From positions 1 to 20,989 of the forward strand of contig DCTL01000016.1 of NCBI GenBank assembly GCA_002329255.1: 20,989 bases of DNA. Reading direction: 5' to 3'. A model generated the notes under the pieces. The model saw only the letters and a program-made list of their open reading frames with translations. It had not been told where the DNA came from and made no database searches. Position 1 is the stretch's first letter, and every line of letters starts with the position of its first letter. Origin of the DNA: Patescibacteria group bacterium UBA1441 (GTDB taxonomy: Bacteria > Patescibacteriota > Minisyncoccia > Minisyncoccales > UBA1441). The position numbers were made by a program, and so were the translations under genes. Positions 7,888 to 15,489 of this stretch are shown piece after piece.

Positions 7888-9704
7888 TTATGTTAGATAA
7901 ACTAAAAGAAGTTTTCAATAAAAAGAGTGATTCAAGTCAACCCAGCCGGGGTGGACATGCAGTTACTTTACATGATTTAATCGCTCCGCCATCAATCCAA
8001 ATAAATCAAAACAGTATTGACCTCCGCGGGCGACTAACTCGAAGTCTTTTTGTCTTTTCTTATCCTCGTTATTTGTCAGTTGGCTGGCTGGCTCCTATTA
8101 TTAATATGAGCCGCCCCATTACCATTTCTTTCTTTTTCCATCCGATCGAGACAACGCCTGTTTTAAAAAAATTACGTAAAAAGACTACCGAGATCCAGGC
8201 TGAATTAATGGACCGGGAAGAAAAAGGTCTGGTCCGTGATCCCGAATTAGAAACAGCTTTTCAAGATATTGAAGATTTGAGAGATAAACTCCGAACCGCC
8301 CAAGAAAAGATGTTCCAAGTTGGTATTTATTTCGCTATTTCTGGTAATGACGAAAAGGAATTACGTGATATCGAGGTTGAGATTAGATCCATTCTGGAGT
8401 CGCGTTTAGTCTACATCAAACCAGCCTCTTTCCAACAGAAAGAAGGATTTTACACCTGCGCCCCTTATGGAATGGATGAATTGATGGTTCACACTCCAAT
8501 GAATACTTCTCCTCTTTCAAGCGTCTTTCCCTTTGTTTCATTTGACTTGAGTTCGAATGAGGGAATCCTTTATGGTATTAACAAACACAACAATTCTTTA
8601 GTTCTTTTTGATCGATTCTCCCTAGAAAACGCCAATATGGTTATCTTCGGTAAATCAGGTGGAGGGAAGAGTTATGCCGCTAAATTAGAAGTTTTGCGAT
8701 TAATGATGGAAGGAGTTGATGTTTTGATTCTTGATCCGGAAAATGAATATGAATTTCTTAGTGAAGCAGCTGATGGCACCTTCATTAAAATATCCCTTAA
8801 TTCGCCTAACTACTTAAATCCTTTCGATTTGCCGAAAGTAGGAGTTGATGAAAAACCTGAAGATGCTTTGCGGCGAAATACTGTAGAGTTAGTTGGCCTT
8901 TTTCGAATTATGTTAGGTGGATTATCGCCAGAAGAAGACGCTATTATTGATCAGGCGATCGTTGAAACTTACGCAGCCAAAGACATTACTCCCGATTCTG
9001 ATTTCAGCCGAGTTAAACCACCACTGATGAGCGATTTTCAGGCTATTTTAGAAAGTATGGAGGGGGCCGAATCACTCAGCCAACGTACTCGCAAATTCAC
9101 TCGCGGAAGTTACGCTAATTTTTTCAATAATTACACCAACACTGACATTGACCGACATTTAGTCGTTTTTGGCATTCGTGATATGGAGGAAGAGTTGAGA
9201 CCAATGGCCATGTATATTATTCTTCATCATATCTGGAATGAAATCCGAGGTGAAATGAAAAAGAGAGTGGTTATGATTGATGAGGCCTGGGTGGTTATGC
9301 AATCACCAGATGGCGCTTCTTTTCTTTTTGGCATGGCTAAAAGAGCTCGAAAATATTGGTTGGGCTTAACAACAATTACTCAAGATGTCAATGATTTTCT
9401 AAATTCTCCCTACGGAGTCCCTATTTTGAACAACTCATCTCTGCAGTTGTTAATGAAGCAATCCTCGGCCTCTATTGATATTCTAGTAAAAACTTTTGCT
9501 CTAACTCTAGGTGAAAAAAATCTAGTCCTTTCAAGTAATGTTGGTGAAGGCCTCTTTTTTGCTGGCTCGAAGAGAGTTGCTGTCCAAGTAGTCGCCTCTT
9601 ATACTGAAGATCAAATTATCACTAGTAATCCGGAAGAGGTCATCAAAATTAAGGAAGCACAACGCGCCCGCAAGAGAGATGAGTTTATCCGCGGGCGAAG
9701 ATAG
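7884..9704 (+). CDS. VirB4-like type IV secretion ATPase
   Basis: 606 residues. This is the AAA+/FtsK-HerA type motor that powers substrate or pilin movement from the inner face of the membrane. Walker A is GKSGGGKS at 256-263, and Walker B is VVMIDEAW with Asp466-Glu467. DPENEYEFL near 284-292 and TITQDVNDFL with the following NNSSLQLLMKQ are typical VirB4/TraC sequences. The N-terminal 250 residues form the VirB4 N-domain, including a charged helical hairpin at about 93-145. The start at 7884 gives an ATGA overlap with the preceding gene; ATG at 7890 is also possible (MLDKLKEV). No VirD4 coupling protein, VirB11 or relaxase is in the window, so the exported substrate is not shown. Confidence 0.95.
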   Translation: MIMLDKLKEVFNKKSDSSQPSRGGHAVTLHDLIAPPSIQINQNSIDLRGRLTRSLFVFSYPRYLSVGWLAPIINMSRPITISFFFHPIETTPVLKKLRKKTTEIQAELMDREEKGLVRDPELETAFQDIEDLRDKLRTAQEKMFQVGIYFAISGNDEKELRDIEVEIRSILESRLVYIKPASFQQKEGFYTCAPYGMDELMVHTPMNTSPLSSVFPFVSFDLSSNEGILYGINKHNNSLVLFDRFSLENANMVIFGKSGGGKSYAAKLEVLRLMMEGVDVLILDPENEYEFLSEAADGTFIKISLNSPNYLNPFDLPKVGVDEKPEDALRRNTVELVGLFRIMLGGLSPEEDAIIDQAIVETYAAKDITPDSDFSRVKPPLMSDFQAILESMEGAESLSQRTRKFTRGSYANFFNNYTNTDIDRHLVVFGIRDMEEELRPMAMYIILHHIWNEIRGEMKKRVVMIDEAWVVMQSPDGASFLFGMAKRARKYWLGLTTITQDVNDFLNSPYGVPILNNSSLQLLMKQSSASIDILVKTFALTLGEKNLVLSSNVGEGLFFAGSKRVAVQVVASYTEDQIITSNPEEVIKIKEAQRARKRDEFIRGRR

Positions 9705-9705
9705 A

Positions 9706-10287
9706 ATGAGCTCTGATACAGAAATGGGTATTATTCGTCCTGATGTTTTGGTAATGTACGGCATTGCCCTTATTTTGGATATGGCTGGCATTATTCTCTT
9801 TTTTCTTGGTCTTACCATTTTATTAGCTCCGATAGCTATTGTTCTACAATGGATTGTTGCCCTAATAGGGAACGTTCTTTTTAGTGTTTGGATCCTTTTT
9901 CTTCGTCCTGGTCAGGCCGGTTCAGTCAGACAGAGTTCTGCTCCTAGTATTAAATCTCAGACTCAAAGAATATCGGCTAAAAAAGGATCTAGCCAAAAAG
10001 CTGATGGCACCCCGCCACCTTCTTCGGCTTCATCCACCCCTTCTGCCAAAGGATCTAGCCAAAAAGCTGATGGCACCCCGCCACCTTCTTCGACTTCATC
10101 CACCTCTTCTGCCAAAGGATCTATGTCGACGAGTCTAGCAACTCTTCCTGCCAAGAATGGCTCTACATCAATAAAAAAATGGTTTAAACAAGTTCTCCTT
10201 ATTTGGCTAATAGAATCAATTCCATTGATTGGTGCAATATCTTGCACTTGGATTGTGGCTGTTTATCTTGAACAAAAAAAGGGTTAA
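9706..10287 (+). CDS. Membrane protein with duplicated Pro/Ser/Thr-rich linker
   Basis: 193 residues from the ATG at 9706, which is one base past the VirB4 stop. An in-frame ATG at 9679 would add nine residues and overlap VirB4 by 26 bases; neither start has a clear ribosome-binding site. Residues about 11-62 are hydrophobic (two closely spaced helices). A Lys/Ser/Pro/Thr-rich low-complexity region follows that contains two 22-residue repeats (GSSQKADGTPPPSS core). A further hydrophobic helix near the C-terminus (LLIWLIESIPLIGAISCTWI) ends in EQKKG. No family recognised. Its place between the VirB4 ATPase and the pilin-anchored proteins suggests a membrane accessory of the secretion apparatus. 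Confidence 0.82.
   Translation: MSSDTEMGIIRPDVLVMYGIALILDMAGIILFFLGLTILLAPIAIVLQWIVALIGNVLFSVWILFLRPGQAGSVRQSSAPSIKSQTQRISAKKGSSQKADGTPPPSSASSTPSAKGSSQKADGTPPPSSTSSTSSAKGSMSTSLATLPAKNGSTSIKKWFKQVLLIWLIESIPLIGAISCTWIVAVYLEQKKG
9982..10122 (+). repeat. 66-bp in-frame tandem repeat, 2 full copies plus 9 bases
   Basis: Copy 1 at 9982-10047, copy 2 at 10048-10113, then the first 9 bases (AAAGGATCT) again at 10114-10122. The two full copies differ at only two positions. The period is 22 codons and encodes a Pro/Ser/Thr-rich linker, so gain or loss of a unit would keep the frame. Near identity points to a recent duplication. Confidence 0.95.
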
Positions 10288-10289
10288 TA

Positions 10290-12860
10290 ATGGTCAATTC
10301 TCTCAAAAAAACAACTCTTGTCTTGACTGGTATCCTATTGATTGTTCCTAGTTTGGTTTGGGCTGACTCGGGCGAAGATTTAGCAGAAATGGTTTCAACT
10401 GTTTTTAACTTTGCCATCGGTTTAGTGGGCATTGTTTGCTTTGTCATTTTAATTATGGGTGGCCTTGGCTATTTGACAGCTGGCGGATCACCGATAGTCA
10501 TGGCCCGCGCCCGTAAAAGAATTATCAGTGGATTATCTGGAATTGCCTTGATTCTGTCTTCGCAACTTATTTTAACAACCATTAATCCTGATCTGGCCAA
10601 AAGCATCTTTAGATTGCCCATCATTGATCCTATTGAGTGGCAACCGAGTGATCGGCCAGAACTTCCCGGTACGACTCACATTTATCAAGAAATACCTTTT
10701 GGAACTATTTTAGAAACTAAAATATTAGCTAAAAATATTGGTTGTGAAGAAATTGATTGCTATACCCAAAAGCCTTTTACCAATCAAGAACTCGTACAGA
10801 TCGCTTCCCTAATGGAAAAAGCAGCTCCAGAGGCTTGGCCAGATGCTACTACTGAAGATGCTAAAATTGCTTATCTTTGTTATGACTTTGATGATGATGG
10901 AAATTTTGTCGAGCTCGAAGGCAAAATTGAATCAATGGTCAATAATGATCGTCTCGATTGTATAGAAAGAATAGTTAAGGCTATTAAAGCCAAAAGTAAG
11001 ACTTTAAATGAAAGAGTCCAAGAACTAAAACAGTTAACTGTCTCTGGATGTCAATGCAATTACTGTTCTTGTGGAGCGTGCCTCGAATGCCCGGAACCAG
11101 GAGTCGACTGTGACGATAGCCCTGATTGCGATTGCGATCCAGACGCACCTCCCTGTGAGCCTGAAGAACCCTGTGACCCAAACGCACCCCCTTGTCTTCC
11201 TTGCTGCGAACCCTGTGACCCTTGCGAAACTTGTGCTTGTGGAGAACCTTGTACGGGAACAAGAGAAGTTGTCTGCCCTTCCGTCGCTAAAATTGATGAA
11301 ATTCGAGGCGATCTTTGGATGGCTCAAATTGTGGAAGGTTACGACTTATTGGAAGAAAGTGAAATTGTTAAAGTTCCTGTAGAAAATTTTCAAGAGATGA
11401 CTTTAGTGAATCAAATCCGCTATCTTTCTAGTCGTTTTTTACCGCCACATATTGCGAGCCTCAAGGTAGATCTAAAATACCTTGAAAAAGCAAGCAAAAT
11501 GTATAAAGAACAGTGTGGCTATGGAACTCAATTATCTCAAGCAACTTTGATGCAAATCATTGAAGAAAAAGGGTTCAACTCTTTGATCGACATCGAGATT
11601 AATCCATTCTGTCTGAATGGAAACCCCGCCCACTGGGGAGAAACATGTTCCAAAGACGAGCAAGCTTCAATTGACCGCTGGTGCCAAGAATTTAATTGCA
11701 CTGACTGTGATGAAGAAGGAGGGAGTAAACTTCTCTGTAACCAATGTGATCTTGATCGACTCGAGAAAGGAACTGAAGTTATTTATCAAGTCGGTGAAGA
11801 AAAAAAATCTACTTATAAATGTTCTGAATATCGAGTCAACCAACAAGATGGTTTAGAAGATCGAGAAATAGATGATGAACTGGGAATTCTTTGCCGGGTT
11901 CAGTCTGATGGAGAAATTTGTGAATCTTTGACCGGAAATCCTTTTACCTTTTACTGTCCTCAAGAATTTTCTTCCGCCCCCTCGACCACCGAAGAACAGA
12001 CAATGGTTAGTGAATTCACAATTAGTCAATCATACCAAAATGGTTATCAACAAGGATATCTTGAAATTGGCCAGCTTGTCGATAATGCTCAAGCTTATAT
12101 AGAACAAATAGTTAGACCAATGGAGTTTATCGTTAGACAAGAAGTAACAAGTATTACCTGCCCCTCTTTTGACAAAAAAGACCAGGATAATATTTGCCAG
12201 TTGTTTTGGGCTTCAGAACGATGCACCTGTGAAGGGATTATGACAACTGAATATAAATCTAAAGGAGACTGTGGTAAATCTTGTAATGTTCAGCACGGTT
12301 GCTTATGTAGCATATGTGAAGAACCTTGTGAGGGTTGCAACTGTTCAACTTGTTGGCCTTTAGAGTTAGAAATAGAAAACTACGATCAACATCCGTGTCC
12401 TCAAAGTGTTATCGCAAGCCGAGCTTCGGAAACAGGTGCAGCATACATGCGAATTGAGCAGAACGTTAATAATATAGTTAACTTAATCTTGGCTCAGAAA
12501 CTAACGAAACAACAACCTAATCGAGCCGAACTATTTAATCAGCTTCAGGATGTTGAAAGAAAACTGCGTCGATGTGTCTCTAGTTTTTCGGTAAGCGACT
12601 ACCTAGCTTCAATAATCGCCCGACCATTAGATTGCCGTTATTTGTTAGACATGCAACAGCTAGGTCTAGATAGCGGCGGAATAAAAATTAGCCCACCGGT
12701 TGAAATGTGTTATCCTTATAATAGTGAATCGCTTTACGGAAATGGCTTAAATGAAGATCAAAGAGCTGCTTGCCAAGCTGATCGCAACAGTCGTGAGTGT
12801 TTAAGAGCAATTGAGAATCTAATGTTTGATTATTTTTGCCTCGAAGAGGATATGAATTAA
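10290..12860 (+). CDS. Giant exported Cys-rich protein with N-terminal VirB2/TrbC pilin-like module
   Basis: 856 residues. A signal peptide (about 1-25, SLVWA-DS) precedes a two-helix hairpin (about 36-60 and 78-98) that contains LTAGGSP and GLSGIALILSSQLILTTINP, the pattern of VirB2/TrbC-like pilins. A large ectodomain follows. Residues 254-329 hold 20 cysteines with many CxC, CxxC and Pro/Asp/Glu spacers (EPCDP, DAPPCEPEEPCDPNAPPC), and a second cluster at 636-688 holds 12 more (CGKSCN, CLCSICEEPCEGCNC). Between and after them are helical stretches and scattered Cys pairs. A Shine-Dalgarno-like AGGG lies about 8 bases before the ATG. It is one base upstream of a paralogous pilin-anchored gene. 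The likely role is a surface adhesin or appendage-associated protein of the secretion system, held in the membrane or assembled by the pilin part. The function of the Cys-rich part is unknown; disulfides or metal binding are both possible. Confidence 0.85.
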   Translation: MVNSLKKTTLVLTGILLIVPSLVWADSGEDLAEMVSTVFNFAIGLVGIVCFVILIMGGLGYLTAGGSPIVMARARKRIISGLSGIALILSSQLILTTINPDLAKSIFRLPIIDPIEWQPSDRPELPGTTHIYQEIPFGTILETKILAKNIGCEEIDCYTQKPFTNQELVQIASLMEKAAPEAWPDATTEDAKIAYLCYDFDDDGNFVELEGKIESMVNNDRLDCIERIVKAIKAKSKTLNERVQELKQLTVSGCQCNYCSCGACLECPEPGVDCDDSPDCDCDPDAPPCEPEEPCDPNAPPCLPCCEPCDPCETCACGEPCTGTREVVCPSVAKIDEIRGDLWMAQIVEGYDLLEESEIVKVPVENFQEMTLVNQIRYLSSRFLPPHIASLKVDLKYLEKASKMYKEQCGYGTQLSQATLMQIIEEKGFNSLIDIEINPFCLNGNPAHWGETCSKDEQASIDRWCQEFNCTDCDEEGGSKLLCNQCDLDRLEKGTEVIYQVGEEKKSTYKCSEYRVNQQDGLEDREIDDELGILCRVQSDGEICESLTGNPFTFYCPQEFSSAPSTTEEQTMVSEFTISQSYQNGYQQGYLEIGQLVDNAQAYIEQIVRPMEFIVRQEVTSITCPSFDKKDQDNICQLFWASERCTCEGIMTTEYKSKGDCGKSCNVQHGCLCSICEEPCEGCNCSTCWPLELEIENYDQHPCPQSVIASRASETGAAYMRIEQNVNNIVNLILAQKLTKQQPNRAELFNQLQDVERKLRRCVSSFSVSDYLASIIARPLDCRYLLDMQQLGLDSGGIKISPPVEMCYPYNSESLYGNGLNEDQRAACQADRNSRECLRAIENLMFDYFCLEEDMN

Positions 12861-12861
12861 T

Positions 12862-14340
12862 ATGAAAAAATTAAAAACACTATTTATATTACTTTTATTA
12901 GTCGCTTTAGTGCCCTTAGGAGCTCTTGCCGCTCGTGGATTAGAGGCTACTTATCCTACTTTTGGAGGGATCACGGTCACCGAAGACACGACTTTCCCTG
13001 AGTATTTAAATTATATCTATTACTTTATTATTGGGATGACCGGCGTCGCCGCTCTTATCATTTTACTCTGGGGCGGAGTTTTATGGCTTGCCGCGGCTGG
13101 TTCCCCAAACCAAATTAATAAATCAAAAGAAAAAATAATTGGCGGTTTATCTGGAATTGCTATTATTTTGGGAGCTCATTTAATTTTAACAACTATTAAT
13201 CCTCAAATATTTGGTGTCGGATCAGTTGAGCCTATCCTGCCTAATAATGGATATTGTCTTCGTGGAGATGAATTTCGGTGGGTAAATGACGACCAATGCC
13301 CAGAAGGATGGAATGAGTCTGATGAAGGAAACTGCAGTTTTATTGACGGTACAGTTGGAGAAAAATGCTGCCAGGCTAGTGCTAGTGACAGAATTTATTG
13401 TTATGATAAAAATATCAGCACCTTTGCTCCAATTGGATTTGTTCCTAAAGAAGTTAATTTCAGAGAATCTTTCATCACCATTAGATCAGTTGTTGTTTTT
13501 TCTGCAGAAGACTATCAAGGAACTCCTGAAGAAATTTATAATACCGTACCCTACGGAGAAGAAATCATCGAAGGTACTTGGAAATCACTTGGAATAAGCA
13601 ATGTTCAATCTTCCTATCTAGTTAGGATAGCGCCCGGTATAAGAGTCTTCCCTTCTAACAACTGTGAATATGATTTTAGCGATTTGCCTAGAAGCCTTCC
13701 ATCTCAGACACTAACTCGAGTTCATACCTCTCTCGGCGAATATGCTGAGCGAGTCGCTTCAATCCAAAAAAGCGTCCGCAATCTTCAAGGAGAATATGAA
13801 TATTGGGGTGGTGTTTTTTTTAGCAATGAGGGGTTGCAAGGAAATTGTGGAATTATTTTTGGTGATGGTGATCGTCGTCATTGTTTTGTTCCTGGAGCAC
13901 AACAAATTGGTCAGATTCCAGGCGGATTATCTAAAAAGAATGTTTATAGCGCTCATATTTTCCGAAGAGAGATAAGCAATCAAATTAACGGAAAGATTAC
14001 CTTTTATCCTCTCATTAATTATCAAGAAGTTACAGCAGTCGGCTATGAAAGTGAAGGATATACTGTATCAGCTGGAGATATAATTAGTCGTAACAATAAT
14101 AACAGTATCTGGACAATGAATCTTGATTATGGCGGAGGAAGAAGTGCTTGGGACCAAGAAAATATTCTCTCCGTAAAAATCGACGGGAGGTTCTTGGTCG
14201 TCTTAAATTCTGAACCAGATTTCACCGGGCGATGCATGGTCCTAGCCGGTGACAAACCATCTCTGATCGGAAGTTATATTTTAGGCGACGATCTGGAAGA
14301 AAATAAAGTTAGATCTATCGCTATTATTCCCCTGAAGTAA
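12862..14340 (+). CDS. Exported protein with VirB2/TrbC pilin-like module and crystallin-like Greek-key ectodomain
   Basis: 492 residues. A signal peptide (about 1-23, GALA-AR) is followed by a two-helix hairpin (about 51-78 and 92-112) closely matching the preceding protein: LAAAGSP and GGLSGIAIILGAHLILTTINP. A short Cys-bearing segment follows (132-180, with CC at 169-170). The rest is predicted mostly beta. It contains repeated stretches like beta/gamma-crystallin Greek keys: VVVFSAEDYQG (210-220), LVRIAPGIRVFPSNN (253-267), GVFFSNEGLQGNCG (317-330), ITFYPLINYQ (379-388) and LVVLNSEPDFTGRCMVL (445-461) with NKVRSIAIIP at the end. The crystallin assignment is pattern-based and not certain. 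It is the last gene of the array; its TAA abuts the stop of the converging jag with no bases between. A surface or adhesion role is inferred. Confidence 0.85.
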   Translation: MKKLKTLFILLLLVALVPLGALAARGLEATYPTFGGITVTEDTTFPEYLNYIYYFIIGMTGVAALIILLWGGVLWLAAAGSPNQINKSKEKIIGGLSGIAIILGAHLILTTINPQIFGVGSVEPILPNNGYCLRGDEFRWVNDDQCPEGWNESDEGNCSFIDGTVGEKCCQASASDRIYCYDKNISTFAPIGFVPKEVNFRESFITIRSVVVFSAEDYQGTPEEIYNTVPYGEEIIEGTWKSLGISNVQSSYLVRIAPGIRVFPSNNCEYDFSDLPRSLPSQTLTRVHTSLGEYAERVASIQKSVRNLQGEYEYWGGVFFSNEGLQGNCGIIFGDGDRRHCFVPGAQQIGQIPGGLSKKNVYSAHIFRREISNQINGKITFYPLINYQEVTAVGYESEGYTVSAGDIISRNNNNSIWTMNLDYGGGRSAWDQENILSVKIDGRFLVVLNSEPDFTGRCMVLAGDKPSLIGSYILGDDLEENKVRSIAIIPLK

Positions 14341-14802
14341 TCAATTGGCCGGATAAATAATGATATGACGATGGTGTCCCCGACCATTGCTTTGACTGTA
14401 AACGCTTTGTCTTTCAGCTAAAGCACTGTGAACAATTCTTCTCTCCCAAGCCCACATTGGTTTTAAGGCTTGGGGTTTTTTAGTTAAAGTTGCTTGATCA
14501 GCCGCCGTACGGGCTAGATCCTCTAGGTATTTTGCCTTTTTCTCTTTATAATTATTGATATCTAAATCAATAAAAATATGACGACCAATTTCTTTGGCTA
14601 CAATTTTCTTGATTAAATTTTGAGTTTCGACTAATGTTTCACCTCTTTCTCCAATAAAAAAAGGAGCCTCTTCTACCCAAAGTGACACCTTAATTGTATC
14701 AGAATTAACTTCTCCAAATTTAATTGGCGAATCAACGCCTAAAAAACTAAACAGCTTTTTAATAATTTCTTTTATTTTTTCTGTTTCGGAGGGGCGGAAC
14801 AT
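14341..14802 (-). CDS. jag: KH-R3H RNA-binding protein Jag (KhpB/EloR family)
   Basis: 153 residues with the two C-terminal domains of the family. The KH domain has its GxxG loop in FFIGERGETL (51-54). The R3H domain has RRIVHSAL (Arg121, His125) and the typical HRHIIIYP end. The extra N-terminal Jag-N domain seen in many Firmicutes proteins is absent or minimal. In other bacteria this protein binds RNA and influences cell elongation and wall synthesis. Its place after yidC is conserved across many phyla. It overlaps yidC by 31 bases, and its TGA directly abuts the stop of the converging surface-protein gene. Confidence 0.93.
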   Translation of the reverse strand: MFRPSETEKIKEIIKKLFSFLGVDSPIKFGEVNSDTIKVSLWVEEAPFFIGERGETLVETQNLIKKIVAKEIGRHIFIDLDINNYKEKKAKYLEDLARTAADQATLTKKPQALKPMWAWERRIVHSALAERQSVYSQSNGRGHHRHIIIYPAN

Positions 14803-15485
14803 GATATGTTTTTCTTCTTAAGATAATATTGTTGACCGATAATAAAAAGGGTGTTTATTAACCAGTATACTCCAATAACTGCGGTGAATCTAGTTAAGAC
14901 GATAAAAGCAAAAGCTGGAAGAAAATAGACCATATTCTTCTGGAATCCCGACTTCTTTTGGTCGGAAGAACCAGCTGTTTTCAATTGCCAGTACTGAACT
15001 ATGGCAACAATAATCGCCAAAATTATACTTGGCTGAGTTAAGTCTGGATTACCAAGAAAAGTTAATTCAGCAGTTTCTAGTGATGGAACAAAAGAATAAA
15101 GATGACTACTTAAAGACAAGACACTTAGATCATTAAATACTCGAAAAATGGCAAAAATAATCGGCAATTGAATCAACGGATATAGTAAGCTCGAGAAAGG
15201 GCTGACGTTGTGTTTTTTATAAAGAGCCATTATTTGTTGAGACTGTTCAGCTGGATCATTTTTATACTTTTTCCGAATCTCTTTCATTTCAGTGTCGATT
15301 TGACTCATTGTCTCTTGAGTTCGGGTAGCCTTCAAAGAAATTGGAAAAGTGATTAACTTAATAATTACTGTTACCAAAATAACTGACCAAATCAGATCTT
15401 GACCCGGTAAGAAAATATGACATATAGCCAAAAGATTGAGTATTGGCTGATAAAATAAAAAATTAAATATATCTCCAAGTGACAT
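14772..15485 (-). CDS. yidC: Membrane protein insertase YidC/Oxa1/SpoIIIJ
   Basis: 237 residues, the short five-helix form without the large periplasmic domain of proteobacteria and without a lipobox Cys. Hydrophobic helices lie at about 32-51, 97-117, 152-166 and 184-222 (the last two close together). A charged cytoplasmic hairpin (KEIRKKYKNDPAEQSQQIMALYKKH) lies between the first two, and PFSSLLYPLIQLPIIFAIFRV is the conserved helix-2 region. The tail is basic. The residue that is normally the groove Arg in the first core helix is Lys43 here (VTVIIKLITFP). It inserts proteins into the cytoplasmic membrane, with or without SecYEG. It follows rnpA by 4 bases in the same operon. Confidence 0.95.
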   Translation of the reverse strand: MSLGDIFNFLFYQPILNLLAICHIFLPGQDLIWSVILVTVIIKLITFPISLKATRTQETMSQIDTEMKEIRKKYKNDPAEQSQQIMALYKKHNVSPFSSLLYPLIQLPIIFAIFRVFNDLSVLSLSSHLYSFVPSLETAELTFLGNPDLTQPSIILAIIVAIVQYWQLKTAGSSDQKKSGFQKNMVYFLPAFAFIVLTRFTAVIGVYWLINTLFIIGQQYYLKKKNISCSAPPKQKK

Positions 15486-15489
15486 AAAA

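Noticed and set aside
9982..10122. CRISPR array
   Set aside because: The units are directly adjacent with no spacers and lie inside a coding frame.
9963..10247. Antisense and alternate-frame open frames over the 66-bp repeat
   Set aside because: The repeat period is a multiple of three, so all frames stay open by chance. No coding signature outside the main frame.
11034..11327. Zinc-finger or ferredoxin domain in the Cys-rich segment
   Set aside because: Cysteine spacings do not fit CxxCxxCxxxC ferredoxin or a regular zinc-ribbon pattern, and the segment lies outside the membrane after a signal peptide.
10984..11382. Overlapping reading frames on both strands in the Cys-rich region
   Set aside because: They lie wholly inside the large exported gene, have odd composition, no start signals, and arise from the repetitive base pattern of the Cys/Pro codons.
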